The notes under the pieces were generated by a model, which worked only from the letters and a program-made list of their open reading frames with translations, made no database searches and had not been told where the DNA came from. Of a DNA stretch of 64,000 nt, positions 17,827 to 27,179 are shown piece by piece (positions within the stretch are counted from its first letter, which is position 1; each line of letters begins with the position of its first letter). A program made the translations under genes and the position numbers. Source of the stretch: Streptomyces fuscichromogenes (lineage in GTDB: Bacteria; Actinomycetota; Actinomycetes; Streptomycetales; Streptomycetaceae); the NCBI RefSeq assembly GCF_014645815.1, contig NZ_BMML01000040.1, forward strand, positions 1-64,000, read 5' to 3'.

Positions 17827-18008
17827 GATAGTTCGAGTCCCTCACATGCTGAACAAGGAGAACGCACACCGCTGCACCACGCGCGAGCCCGGGAACAGGG
17901 CCCGGCGGACAGCCGGCAGCAAACCTCTGGAGTCGCCCTGTGACCGTGGGTGCCGGGTCGCTGCGTCGGCCTCGATCGGCTCGTCGGCCCCGCCGAGCCG
18001 CCCTAGCC

Positions 18009-18052
18009 CCTGACCGATGTCAGTACGGATCAACCCCGTAGCTCACTAGCCT
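18009..18052 (+). promoter_or_regulatory. cluster operator plus -10 box, promoter of the diaminobutyrate/NRPS operon
   Basis: CCTGAC-CGAT-GTCAGTAC (18009-18026) matches the operators at 41046, 54200 and 57702. A TAGCCT -10 box begins 38 nt from the operator start, the same offset (37-38) as at the other sites. Transcription would begin near 18060, leaving a 5' leader of about 280 nt before the GTG at 18338. Confidence 0.7.
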
Positions 18053-18337
18053 GCTTCTCATGAGAGGCCGTTGCCGCCGGGCCACGTATCGTTTCAGCCG
18101 ACAACCATCGCCCGTCCCGCCGAATTGATTCAAGTAGCACTCTGCCCACGACGCAGACGCATCGGCCCAGGTCGACGGCGAGGCTTATATAAAAGTCGCC
18201 CCGATAGCGGACATCTCTCCCAGTTTGGCGCGCTGTCGCACCGGCCTGCCATAACACTCCACAACACGTTCCCTATTCGGGTTAGTTGCGCTCCGGATTC
18301 CAGGCCGCCACTGCGTTCGGCCAGAAAGGCTGGCACT

Positions 18338-20884
18338 GTGACGGAGCAGTTCGAGGCAGCCCGAAGGCAACAGTCACGTGGAGTCGGGCCGATACGCCCA
18401 CTTCCTGATCGCCGCACTCACGAGCTCTTCCAGGAGTGCGCACGCAACACGCCGTCAGCCACCGCCGCCGTGCACCGCGGCACTCACTGGACCTATGCAG
18501 AACTCGACGCCGCCGCGGACCGGGTGGCCAGAGCACTGCTGGCGGCTGGGCTCCGGCCCGAGGGTGTCGTGGCGGTCATCAGCCAGCGCACGCTCGCCTG
18601 GCTGGCCGCGATCCTCGGCATCTTCAAAGCGGGCGGAGCGTACCTGCCGATCGACCCGGCCTATCCCGACGAGCGCATCGCCGACCTGCTGCGCCGCGGG
18701 GGGTGTCAGCTGGCGCTGGTCGAAGACGAGGTGTCCGTGCGCCCGATCGAGAACGCGGCTGTCCACGTGCTCCCCCTGGTGCCGACCGCCGGCGCCGAGG
18801 CACGGCCGAGCCGCGTCCCGGACAGGGCACTCGCCTACGTCTTCTTCACTTCGAGGTCCACCGGTGCGCCGACGGGCGCCGCGTGCGAGCACGCCGGCAT
18901 GCTCAACCACCTGCTGGCAAAGGTGGACGCGTTCGGGATCGGGCCGGATACGGTCGTCGCCCAGACCGCGTCCCAGTGCTTCGACATCTCGCTGTGGCAG
19001 GCGCTCGCGCCGCTCATCGTCGGCGGCAGCACCGTGATCATCGATCCGGAGACGATGCTGGACGTCCCCGCGCTCTTCGAGCTGCTGGCCGCGGAGAACG
19101 TCGGCGTCCTGCAGGTCGTCCCCAGCTACCTGGACGTGATGGTCACCAGGTTGGAGCGGGGGGACCGTGCGCCGGGCTCCCTACGCATGCTCGGCGTCAC
19201 CGGCGAGGCGGTGAGCCGGCGGCTGCTCACCCGTTGGTTCGAGCAGTGCCCCGCGGTGCCCGTGGTCAACGCCTACGGCGCCACCGGGGCGTCGGACGAC
19301 ACCACGCACGAGGTTATCCGCAGCATGACGGACGGCGACCAGGTCACCGTGGGCGTGCCCATCGCGAACGCCGTCGTCGACGTCATCGGCGCGGACGGGT
19401 TGCCGGTGGAGGACGATGCGGTCGGCGAGATCACCTTCTCGGGTGTCTGTGTCGGCCGGGGCTACATCAACGATCCGGAGCGCACGGCCGATGCGTTCGG
19501 CGCCGATCCGGTCCGGCCCGGGCTGCGTCGCTACCGCACCGGGGACTACGGGCACTGGCTGTCCGACGGACGGCTCAGGTTCGTCGGCCGACGGGACGAA
19601 CAAATGGAGATCGGCGGCGTCCGGGTCGAGGTCGCCGAGGTTGAGGCCCAGCTCCTGCGGGTGCCGGGGGTCCGATCGGCGTGCGTGATCGTGATGCCAG
19701 ACGGAGCGAGCAAGCGTCTGGTGGGCTTCTACACAGCCGCGGCGACGATTCCGACCGTATTCGACCTGCTGGCCGAGCTGCTGCCGCTCCAGCTGGTCCC
19801 GCGTACGCTGCGCTGGCTGCCGGAGCTCCCGCTCACCGAGAACGGCAAGGTCGACAGGCGTGGACTGGCGGACCTGGAGACCAACAGTGCGAGCGGCAAC
19901 GCTGCGATGCCGCCGCGGACCACCACCGAGCGGCGGATCGCCACCGCGTGGGCCGAGGTACTGGGCCGACCGCTCGACGAGATCGGCCGGAACGACAACT
20001 TCTTCGCGCACGGCGGCGACTCGCTGGCGGGGGTCCGGCTCGTCGTGCAGCTCGGCGGGCTCGTCTCGCTCGTGGACCTCATGGCGAACCCGGTGCTGGC
20101 CGACCTGGCGGCGGCGGCCGACGGAGCCGACTCGGGCGATTTCCCGCTCCTGCAGGCCCTCTCCGTGCCGCCGGACGCGGCCGTGGCCTTGGTGTGCGTA
20201 CCGTACGAGGCTGGCAACGCGCTCAACTTCGGGGCGATGGCACAGGCGCTGTCCGCATCGGACGTGGCCGTGTATGCCGTGGAGTTGCCCGGCCACGACG
20301 TGGCGCGGCCGGACGACCGGTTGACCGGTCTCGGCCCGCTCGCCGACCGGTTGAGCCAGGAGATCGTGGACCGGATCGACATCCCGGTGGCGCTGTGGGG
20401 CCACGGAGCGGGTGTGGCGCTCGCGCTGGCGACCGGCCGATCACTCCAGGCCGCGAAAGTGCGCCCGCGGCACCTGTTCCTGGCCGCGGCCGACCAGCAG
20501 GAACCCGTCGACGGCGAACCGGCTGCCGCCGGGCCGGCCGACATCGGCGTCTGGCTGCGCGATTCCGGCGCGCTCATCGACATGGACCAGTGGCGGTCCA
20601 CCCGCAGCGAGTTGATCGAGCGCGCGTACCGGCACGACCTCGGCGAGGCGGAACGCTACCTCGGGGCCTGCACCGAGACCATCGACCTGCCCGCGACGAT
20701 CATCATGGTTCCGCGAGCGCCGGGCGAGGGGGATGCCGCGTCACGTTGTACGGCCGTGCTCCCCGCGGCGCGGACCGTCCGGTTCGAGGAAGCGGGTCGT
20801 TATCGCGTCCGTAGCCACCCCACTGCTGCGGCGGATCTTGTCACCGCGACCATCGCGGCCACGGAGGAAGGCGGCACCCCATGA
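18338..20884 (+). CDS. NRPS: adenylation - carrier - thioesterase-like domain
   Basis: This 848-residue protein starts at GTG 18338 (AAAGG upstream). The frame is open to 18071, but that part reads like leader sequence. The A domain spans about 20-510; core A3 is altered to FFTSRSTGAPTG, FDISLWQ and NAYGATGASDDTTHE supply the pocket, and NGKVDRRG is A10. Aligned by eye to GrsA, the pocket reads D-I-W-S-G-T-A-D-D-K. The carrier (FFAHGGDSLAGVRL) has its Ser. The C-terminal alpha/beta domain has WGHGAG where GxSxG is expected, so the nucleophile Ser is Gly. The stop overlaps the lyase start (ATGA). It probably activates the diaminobutyrate-type residue made by the next three genes. Confidence 0.85.
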   Translation: MTEQFEAARRQQSRGVGPIRPLPDRRTHELFQECARNTPSATAAVHRGTHWTYAELDAAADRVARALLAAGLRPEGVVAVISQRTLAWLAAILGIFKAGGAYLPIDPAYPDERIADLLRRGGCQLALVEDEVSVRPIENAAVHVLPLVPTAGAEARPSRVPDRALAYVFFTSRSTGAPTGAACEHAGMLNHLLAKVDAFGIGPDTVVAQTASQCFDISLWQALAPLIVGGSTVIIDPETMLDVPALFELLAAENVGVLQVVPSYLDVMVTRLERGDRAPGSLRMLGVTGEAVSRRLLTRWFEQCPAVPVVNAYGATGASDDTTHEVIRSMTDGDQVTVGVPIANAVVDVIGADGLPVEDDAVGEITFSGVCVGRGYINDPERTADAFGADPVRPGLRRYRTGDYGHWLSDGRLRFVGRRDEQMEIGGVRVEVAEVEAQLLRVPGVRSACVIVMPDGASKRLVGFYTAAATIPTVFDLLAELLPLQLVPRTLRWLPELPLTENGKVDRRGLADLETNSASGNAAMPPRTTTERRIATAWAEVLGRPLDEIGRNDNFFAHGGDSLAGVRLVVQLGGLVSLVDLMANPVLADLAAAADGADSGDFPLLQALSVPPDAAVALVCVPYEAGNALNFGAMAQALSASDVAVYAVELPGHDVARPDDRLTGLGPLADRLSQEIVDRIDIPVALWGHGAGVALALATGRSLQAAKVRPRHLFLAAADQQEPVDGEPAAAGPADIGVWLRDSGALIDMDQWRSTRSELIERAYRHDLGEAERYLGACTETIDLPATIIMVPRAPGEGDAASRCTAVLPAARTVRFEEAGRYRVRSHPTAAADLVTATIAATEEGGTP

Positions 20885-22377
20885 GGCTGACAGGTCGGCT
20901 TGCGGCAGCGCCGGACGACTTCATCAGGCAGGAGTTCCTGGAGCCACAGTTCCGGCACGAGGTCGCCAACCTGCTGCGCTGGTACGTGCTGATCGAGAAG
21001 GCACTCCTGCGCGAGTACCACCGTCTCGGCGTCCTGTCGGCCCAGCAGGTCGCCCGGCTTGCGACCGCGCTCGACGGGCTGACCCCGGAGCGGCTCACCG
21101 CCGGCGCCGGCGCAGCGCTGTCCGACATCGCGCTGGCGATGGAGACCCAGGTCGCCAAGGCCGTCCCGGAGCCCGTGCCGGCCTGGCACGTCGACCGGAG
21201 CCGCAACGACCTGCAGGCCTGCGCCCAACTGCTGTACGGCCGTGAGCAGGTGAGCGAGATTGCCGCCATGCTCGGGGAGTTGGCCGAGGTCGCACACGAG
21301 CGGGCGGCCCACGACATCACCTCTCCAATGCCCGGGTACACACACCTGCAGTCAGCGCAGATCATCACTCCTGGCTTCTATCTCAGCGCCGTCGTCGAGC
21401 AGGTGCTGAGCGTGTCGTCCAGGCTGCTCGGCACCTACGACCGGATCAACTTCTCCCCGCTCGGAGCCGGCCCCATGGCTGGCCAGGAACTGGCCTGGGA
21501 CCGTGACTGGTTGGCGCAGGCGATCGGCTGCGCCGGCCCGGTCCCCCATGCGCTGACCGCGGTCGCCTCGCGGGGGTGGCTGCTCGACGTCGCCGCGGAC
21601 ATCGCCTCCGCGGGCGTGGGATTCAGCCGCGTCCTCACCGACCTGATGGCATGGTCGTCGAGCGCGTACGGGTTGGTCGAGCTGCCGGACGAGCTGGCCG
21701 GCATCTCCGCGGCCATGCCCCAGAAGAAGAACTATCCGCTGCTGGAACGCCTGCGCGGTCGCACCGGCCATCTGACCGCCTTCTTCGTCGACTTCGCCAC
21801 CGGACAGCGGAACACGCCCTACAGCAACATGGTGGAGGTCTCCAAGGAGGCGGGCCTGCACACGAGCACGATGTTCGACGCGATCCGCGCGGTGCTGGCC
21901 GGACTCTGTCTGGTCGTCGACAGGTTGCAGTGGCGGACCGACCGGATGCGCGCCGTCTGCGAGGCGGATCACTTCGGCGGCTTCAGCCTGGCCAACGACC
22001 TGACCCTGCGGGCCGGCATACCGTGGCGGACCGCTCAGGTCATCGCCGGCCGGTACGTCTCCGCCGTCCTGGCCGAGGGCGAGGGCCGCGCCGGGATCAG
22101 CGACCCGGCGGCACTCGGCGCGGCGGCACGAGAGGCGGGCCATCCACTGGAGCACCCCGGTTCCTACCTACCGAACTCCCTGGACGTGGACGCACAGCTG
22201 CACGCGAAGGTGTCCGCGGGCTCGGCCAGCCCCGCCTCCGTGCTGGCGCTGCTGGCCGAGCAGCGGGAGCGGCTCGACGCCCTGACCACGGAGTGGAACG
22301 TACGCAGGGCCGTGGTTCGGGACGCGATCGCTGCCACCGACGCCGCCGTGCGGCCCGCGGCCGAGGGAGCCGCATGA
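20881..22377 (+). CDS. argininosuccinate lyase-like enzyme, predicted diaminobutyrate-releasing lyase
   Basis: The protein is 498 residues, coupled to the NRPS upstream and the kinase downstream by ATGA overlaps. It belongs to the aspartase/fumarase superfamily, with HVDRSRNDLQACAQL, MPGYTHLQSAQ and the SxxMxxKxN signature as SAAMPQKKN. In 2,3-diaminobutyrate pathways (pacidamycin, friulimicin/amphomycin type) such a lyase is proposed to eliminate fumarate from an N-succinyl diamino acid. The adjacent kinase and cysteine-synthase-like genes make that role far more likely than arginine synthesis. The C-terminal half keeps typical helices but lacks the usual ASL ending. Confidence 0.85.
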   Translation: MRLTGRLAAAPDDFIRQEFLEPQFRHEVANLLRWYVLIEKALLREYHRLGVLSAQQVARLATALDGLTPERLTAGAGAALSDIALAMETQVAKAVPEPVPAWHVDRSRNDLQACAQLLYGREQVSEIAAMLGELAEVAHERAAHDITSPMPGYTHLQSAQIITPGFYLSAVVEQVLSVSSRLLGTYDRINFSPLGAGPMAGQELAWDRDWLAQAIGCAGPVPHALTAVASRGWLLDVAADIASAGVGFSRVLTDLMAWSSSAYGLVELPDELAGISAAMPQKKNYPLLERLRGRTGHLTAFFVDFATGQRNTPYSNMVEVSKEAGLHTSTMFDAIRAVLAGLCLVVDRLQWRTDRMRAVCEADHFGGFSLANDLTLRAGIPWRTAQVIAGRYVSAVLAEGEGRAGISDPAALGAAAREAGHPLEHPGSYLPNSLDVDAQLHAKVSAGSASPASVLALLAEQRERLDALTTEWNVRRAVVRDAIAATDAAVRPAAEGAA

Positions 22378-23330
22378 TGAGCCGGCCCCTCATCCGGCAA
22401 CCGGCCGAGCACGACCGCTCGCCCTCCCGGGCCGTCGCGGTCAGCTCCGCCTTCGGCACCTTCGGGGAACTGCTGCAGGGCGCGCTGCCCGAGGACGGGC
22501 CCGACTTCCTGGTCACCCTGCCCGTCGCCAGATGGGCCACGGCGACGTTCGAGTACGACAGCGCACGCGACGGCATCGCGGTGTTCCCGGCAACGAAGAC
22601 GAAAGCCCGCAGGGTCGCCGAAGCCGTGCTCGCCCGTTGCTCCGGCGGTGGCGGATCGCTGAGGCTGAGCGGCTCACTCCCGGAGGGGAAGGGCCTGGCG
22701 AGTTCCTCGGCCGATCTCGTGGCGACGGCGCGGGCGGTGGCGAGCGCGCTCGGCGTCGATCTGCCACCGCAGGCCATCGAGGACCTGTTGCGCCAGATCG
22801 AGCCGACGGACGGCGTCATGTATCCGGGGGTCGTGGCGTTCGAGCACCGCAACGTTGCGCTGCTGGCCCGACTCGGTGCCCTGCCGCCGATGACCATCGT
22901 GGGTATCGACGAGGGCGGCACCGTCGACACCGTCGCGTTCAACAGGATCCCCAAGAACTTCACTGCATCGGAGCGGGACGAATACGCCCGGCTGCTGGAC
23001 GATGTGCAGACCGCGGTACGGGCCGGTGACGCCGCTGCAATCGGCCGGGTGGCGACCCGCAGCGCCCACCTCAACCAGCGCCTCTGCCGCAAGCGGACCC
23101 TGAATGCGATGACTGCCCTCAGTGCCGAGATCGGCGGAGTCGGCGTGGTGACCGCGCACAGCGGATCGACGATCGGGCTGCTGCTCCCCCACGACGTCCC
23201 GGGCTACAGGAGCCGACTGGCCGAGGCCATCAACCGGTGCGGCCAGCTCGTGCACCGCGAACGGGTGCTCTGCTACCAGACCTTGGGTTTCGAGCCGACA
23301 GGAAGCGGAACAGGTAATGATCTTCGATGA
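22374..23330 (+). CDS. GHMP kinase, PduX-like L-threonine kinase
   Basis: The protein is 318 residues from ATG 22374, overlapping the lyase stop. The GHMP ATP-binding motif is PEGKGLASSSADL near residue 100, very similar to the GKGMASSTAD loop of PduX, which makes O-phospho-L-threonine. FGTFGELLQGALPEDGPDF is the usual N-terminal strand-loop of this group, and VGVVTAHSGSTIGLLL the C-terminal motif. Predicted role: activate the threonine hydroxyl as phosphate for beta-replacement by the next enzyme. It overlaps the PLP enzyme by 14 bp, so products are likely stoichiometric. Confidence 0.87.
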   Translation: MMSRPLIRQPAEHDRSPSRAVAVSSAFGTFGELLQGALPEDGPDFLVTLPVARWATATFEYDSARDGIAVFPATKTKARRVAEAVLARCSGGGGSLRLSGSLPEGKGLASSSADLVATARAVASALGVDLPPQAIEDLLRQIEPTDGVMYPGVVAFEHRNVALLARLGALPPMTIVGIDEGGTVDTVAFNRIPKNFTASERDEYARLLDDVQTAVRAGDAAAIGRVATRSAHLNQRLCRKRTLNAMTALSAEIGGVGVVTAHSGSTIGLLLPHDVPGYRSRLAEAINRCGQLVHRERVLCYQTLGFEPTGSGTGNDLR

Positions 23331-25590
23331 CCTTGTCGGCGCCATCGGACATACGCCCCTCGTGCGTCTGCGGACGGCGCCCGCAGACGTGACGGTAACA
23401 GCGAAGCTGGAGCTGCAGAACCAGTTCGCGATGAAGGACCGGGTCGCCCGCCAGGTCATTCGTGAGGCACGCGAGAACGGGGTGCTCGCCCCGGGCACGC
23501 CCATCATCGAGAGCTCCTCGGGCACGATGGCACTGGGGCTCGCTCTGGTGGGCAACGTGCTCGGTCATCCTGTGCACATCGTGACGGACCCCCGCATCGA
23601 CGCGATCACGCTCGCGAAGCTGACGGCACTCGGTTGCTCGGTGCACGTGGTCGAGGCGATGACCTCGAACGGCTGGCAGAGCGCCCGGTTGGAGCGGCTG
23701 GCCGGCCTTCGCGAGGAGTACCCGGGGGCGTTCTGGCCGCGGCAGTACTCCAACCCGCAGAACCCGCTCGCCTACGCCGCACTGGCCGAGGAGCTGGTGG
23801 CCGACCTGGGCAGGATCGACGTGCTCGTCGGCGCGGTCGGCAGCGGCGGGTCGCTGTGCGGCACCGCCCGTGCGCTGCGCCGGGCGCTGCAGGCCGCAGA
23901 CGTGTCCGATCCGCTGCGGGTGATCGGCGTCGACGCCACCGGCAGCGTGCTGTTCGGCCAGCCGGACCAGCCGGGACGCAGGCAGAGCGGAATCGGCAAC
24001 AGCCTGATCCCGGGCAACCTGGACTACCGACAGATCGACGAGATCCACTGGCTCAACGACCGGGAGGCCTTCGTCGCGACCCGAGATCTCGCGAGCGCCG
24101 AGGGCATCTTCGCCGGGAACTCCTCGGGATCGGTCTACCAGGTGCTCAAGCACCTGGCCGCCACCGTCGCACCTGGCACGCGCGTCGTCGGCATATTCCC
24201 GGACCGGGGCGACCGCTACGTGGACACGATCTACGATGATGGCTACTGGCAGCAAGCCGGTCTTGCTGACCTCCCCGTGCGGACCGAGCCGTTGCGGGTG
24301 GAATACGGCACCGAGGTCAGCAGCTGGGCACGGGCGGAGGTGCCGTCCACGCCGCGCAGGCGGCTGCGGCTGGTCTTCGTCGAGTCGAACACCACTGGCA
24401 CCGGCATGCTCGCACTCTCGCGCGCCAGGGACCTCGGCCTGGCACCCGTGGTGGTCACCAATTGGCCCGGCCGGTACGCCGGCATCGGCGAAGCCGACTG
24501 CCAGATCATTCGCTGCGACACCAACAGCGCGGACACACTGGCGGCTGCCGTGCTGGCCCAGTTCGCCCCCGACGAGGTGGCCGGCGTCACGACCACCAGC
24601 GAGTTCTACCTGGAGGCCGCCGCTTCGCTGGCCGAATCGCTCCGTCTGCCCGGCAATTCGCCCGAGGCCGTGAGCGCGTGCCGCCGCAAGTCGGCGACCC
24701 GCCAGCTGCTGGCGGACGCGGGACTGCCGCAGCCTGTGTCGGTGCCCGTGACGCGGGCGGCCGAGGTGCCGGAGGCCGTCGCGGCCACCGGCCTGCCGTG
24801 TGTGGTCAAGCCGACCGCGGACTCGGCGTCGACGGGAGTGCTGCTGTGCGACTCCGTCGAGCAGGCCCAGGAGCACGCCGCGAAAATGCTCGCGATCACG
24901 CACAACGTACGCGAGCAGGTCGTCCCGCCGGAGGTACTGGTCGAGGAGTTCGTCCAGGGACCGGAGTTCAGCGTGGAGACGATCTTCGTCGACGGTGCGC
25001 TCCAGCTGGTGGGCATCACCCGGAAGTCGGTGTCGCCCCCGCCCTCGTTCGTCGAACTGCGGCACGCCTTCCCGGCACCGCTGGACGAGGCCGCGTCCGG
25101 CGAGATCGAGCAGACGGTGCGGACAGCCATCAAGGCGATCGGACTGCGCCACGGTGCCTGCCACACCGAGCTTCGCCTGACCCCGGCGGGGCCGACGATC
25201 ATTGAGATCAACGCCCGGCTCGCGGGGGGCATGATTCCCGAGCTGATCAGACTGGCCGGCGGGCCCGATCTGCTGACCCAGCAACTGCGCGCGGCGGCCG
25301 GGATGGCCGTCGAGCTGCCGCAGGGAGCGCGGAACCCGACCGGAGTCGCCTTCATCACAAGCTCCGCGGAGGGACGGCTGGCGAGCCTGGACGGCATCGA
25401 GGCGGTCCGGCACCTGGACGGTGTCGCCGAAGTCCGGATCTCGCGCCGGCCGGGCGACCCGGTGAAGCCGGCCACCGACGCCTACGACCGGATCGGTTAC
25501 GTCATCGCCTCGGCCGACTCGGTACCCCGGCTCGACCAGTTGCTCGATTCAGCGCTGGAGGGCATCACCGTCCGGTTGGCAAACGACTGA
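23317..25590 (+). CDS. cysteine synthase-like PLP enzyme fused to ATP-grasp ligase
   Basis: This 757-residue fusion has residues 1-310 as a fold-type II PLP enzyme: IGHTPLVRLRTAP, PLP Lys in NQFAMKDRV, SSSGTMALGLAL for the substrate loop and GAVGSGGSLCGTARAL for phosphate binding. It probably replaces the phosphate of O-phosphothreonine with the amine of aspartate. Residues about 340-757 are an ATP-grasp domain: PCVVKPTADSASTGV, EVLVEEFVQGPEFSVET and the metal site HTELRLTPAGPTIIEINARL. The ATP-grasp half resembles amino-acid ligases (carboxylate-amine), suggesting the product is immediately coupled or that a reactive group is protected; that step is unknown. Confidence 0.85.
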   Translation: MIFDDLVGAIGHTPLVRLRTAPADVTVTAKLELQNQFAMKDRVARQVIREARENGVLAPGTPIIESSSGTMALGLALVGNVLGHPVHIVTDPRIDAITLAKLTALGCSVHVVEAMTSNGWQSARLERLAGLREEYPGAFWPRQYSNPQNPLAYAALAEELVADLGRIDVLVGAVGSGGSLCGTARALRRALQAADVSDPLRVIGVDATGSVLFGQPDQPGRRQSGIGNSLIPGNLDYRQIDEIHWLNDREAFVATRDLASAEGIFAGNSSGSVYQVLKHLAATVAPGTRVVGIFPDRGDRYVDTIYDDGYWQQAGLADLPVRTEPLRVEYGTEVSSWARAEVPSTPRRRLRLVFVESNTTGTGMLALSRARDLGLAPVVVTNWPGRYAGIGEADCQIIRCDTNSADTLAAAVLAQFAPDEVAGVTTTSEFYLEAAASLAESLRLPGNSPEAVSACRRKSATRQLLADAGLPQPVSVPVTRAAEVPEAVAATGLPCVVKPTADSASTGVLLCDSVEQAQEHAAKMLAITHNVREQVVPPEVLVEEFVQGPEFSVETIFVDGALQLVGITRKSVSPPPSFVELRHAFPAPLDEAASGEIEQTVRTAIKAIGLRHGACHTELRLTPAGPTIIEINARLAGGMIPELIRLAGGPDLLTQQLRAAAGMAVELPQGARNPTGVAFITSSAEGRLASLDGIEAVRHLDGVAEVRISRRPGDPVKPATDAYDRIGYVIASADSVPRLDQLLDSALEGITVRLAND

Positions 25591-25606
25591 GCAAGGACCA
25601 GCTGAC

Positions 25607-26650
25607 ATGATCGAAATGAGAAGCGACACGTTCACCCTGCCTACCGAAAGGATGGTGTCGGCGATGACACAGGCAGCGCTCGGGGACGACGTGTACGGCG
25701 AGGACCCGACGGCCAACCGCCTGGAGCAGCTCGCCGCGGAAAGCGTCGGCAAGCCGGCCGCATGTCTAATGCCGAGTGGCACGATGGCGAACCTCGCCGC
25801 GCTGCTGGTGCACGTGGAACGGGGCCGGAAGATCCTGGTCGGCAACGAGAGCGACATCTACCTGTACGAAGCCGGCGGAGCGAGTGTGTGCGGCGGCGCG
25901 GTCTACGAACCGATACCCACTCAGCCGAACGGTACCCTCGCGCTGGACGACCTCGCCGCGGCTCTTCCGCCCGACCCGGACGACCCGCAGTTCGCGCTGC
26001 CCGGGGTCGTCTGCGTGGAGAACACGCACAACCGGATGGGGGGCCAGGTGCTGGATCAGGCGTACCTGGCCGAACTCAGGCGCTTCGCCAGCGGCCATGG
26101 CCTCCCTGTGCACATGGACGGCGCCAGGATCTTCAACGCCGCCGTGGCGTCGGGCGTGCCCGCGGCGCAGATCGCCGCCCACGCCGACTCCGTCCAGTTC
26201 TGCCTCTCCAAAGGCCTGTCGGCACCCGTCGGCTCGATCCTGGCGGGCGAGGTCGGCTTCGTCGCGAAGGCGCGGCGCTTCCGCAAGATGCTCGGCGGCG
26301 GTACGCGGCAGGCCGGCGTCTTCGCGGCGGCCGGGCTGGTTGCGCTGACCTCCATGGTCGACCGGCTCGCCGAGGACCATCAGCACGCGGCACGCCTTGC
26401 GGAGGGCCTGGCGGAGGTGGACGGCATCGACGTCGACCCGAAGTCGGTCACCACGAACATCGTCCTTTTCCGCGTCACGGCCAACGGGCTGGACGACGAA
26501 CACTTCCTGCACGCGGCTACGCAGCGCGGGCTCGCCATGAGCGAATTCGGCCACGGCCGGATCAGGGCCGTGACACATCGCGGTGTCAGCTCGGCAGACG
26601 TCTCCGCCGCCGTGGCGATCGTGGCGGACGTGGTGCGCGAGGCGCGGTGA
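25607..26650 (+). CDS. L-threonine aldolase-like PLP enzyme (beta-hydroxy amino acid aldolase)
   Basis: The 347-residue protein starts 16 bp after the ATP-grasp fusion and is the last gene of the 18-26.6 kb operon. It is a fold-type I low-specificity threonine aldolase: RSDTFTLPTERM, GDDVYGEDPTANRLE, active-site His in VENTHNRMGG, PLP Lys in FCLSKGLSAPVGS, and GGGTRQAGVFAAAGL. It could form a beta-hydroxy amino acid building block from glycine and an aldehyde, or set threonine levels for the kinase. Length and motifs are normal. Confidence 0.88.
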   Translation: MIEMRSDTFTLPTERMVSAMTQAALGDDVYGEDPTANRLEQLAAESVGKPAACLMPSGTMANLAALLVHVERGRKILVGNESDIYLYEAGGASVCGGAVYEPIPTQPNGTLALDDLAAALPPDPDDPQFALPGVVCVENTHNRMGGQVLDQAYLAELRRFASGHGLPVHMDGARIFNAAVASGVPAAQIAAHADSVQFCLSKGLSAPVGSILAGEVGFVAKARRFRKMLGGGTRQAGVFAAAGLVALTSMVDRLAEDHQHAARLAEGLAEVDGIDVDPKSVTTNIVLFRVTANGLDDEHFLHAATQRGLAMSEFGHGRIRAVTHRGVSSADVSAAVAIVADVVREAR

Positions 26651-26660
26651 ACCGGGACCG

Positions 26661-26744
26661 GTCCGGCCCAGTACGGGCCGGACAAAGGTCCACCGGCCGA
26701 AGTCCGGGCGCTGTTCGACAACTGCGTCGAGCAGCGCCCGGACT
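26661..26744. terminator. double hairpin terminator between convergent operons
   Basis: Two hairpins lie in the 113-bp gap between convergent genes: GTCCGGCCC/GGGCCGGAC with a 5-nt loop (26661-26683), and AGTCCGGGCGCTG/CAGCGCCCGGACT with an 18-nt loop (26701-26744). They lack U-tracts, as is common in Streptomyces. They should stop transcription from both sides. Confidence 0.75.
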
Positions 26745-26763
26745 CTGCTGTCGGGTGCCGTGA

Positions 26764-27138
26764 CTACCGGTGGTAGGGAATCTCGCTTTCGCTGATGAAC
26801 CTGACATGGCGTTCGTCTCGCTCATCGAAGGCGGGTGCCACGGTCAGAACCATCTCCATCGCCCCGAAGTAGTGTATTCGGGTGTTCGGGGGGACCGCGA
26901 TCAGGTCGGTGGAACCGACGGCGATCTCCTCACCATCCAGGTAAAACACCCCCTGCCCGCTGACGATGTAGTAGGTGTAGGAACTTCTGACATTGCAGAA
27001 TTCCTGGAAGTGCCCCCGCTCGACATGCACACGAACGACGGTCGCCGCCGGGTCGTGATTGCCGTAGACAGTCAGGTCGATGCCGTGCTTGTTGAATCTG
27101 TCCGCTTCTTCGACCGTGTACTTGTACGTGGTCATCAT
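26764..27138 (-). CDS. small cupin protein
   Basis: The protein is 124 residues from ATG 27138, with AGGAGG nine bases upstream. It is a single cupin fold: VRVHVERGHFQEFCNV, then YTYYIVSGQGVFYLDGEEIAV, VPPNTRIHYFG and a C-terminal strand. The first motif has one His and a Glu; the second motif His is in RIHYFG. It resembles dTDP-sugar isomerase/mannose-6-phosphate isomerase-like small cupins. Its job is unknown; an oxygenase, isomerase or cyclase step on a peptide intermediate is possible. It lies 41 bp after the C-carrier NRPS gene in one operon. Confidence 0.7.
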   Translation of the reverse strand: MMTTYKYTVEEADRFNKHGIDLTVYGNHDPAATVVRVHVERGHFQEFCNVRSSYTYYIVSGQGVFYLDGEEIAVGSTDLIAVPPNTRIHYFGAMEMVLTVAPAFDERDERHVRFISESEIPYHR

Positions 27139-27179
27139 GCCGTGCCTCCTGTCATCGAGGCGGTCCGGTCGGTCCGCCG

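Noticed and set aside
18071..18337. N-terminal extension of the 18-kb NRPS
   Set aside because: The stretch lies just after the operator and -10 box, has an Arg-rich non-homologous composition, and a GTG with AAAGG starts at 18338.
20881..22377. Arginine biosynthesis argH
   Set aside because: No other arg genes are nearby; translational coupling to an NRPS and to a PduX-like kinase fits the diaminobutyrate pathway instead.
23230..25413. 727-codon minus-strand frame over the PLP/ATP-grasp gene
   Set aside because: Antisense shadow of an unmistakable two-domain enzyme; composition is rich in Arg, Asp and Gly with no motifs.
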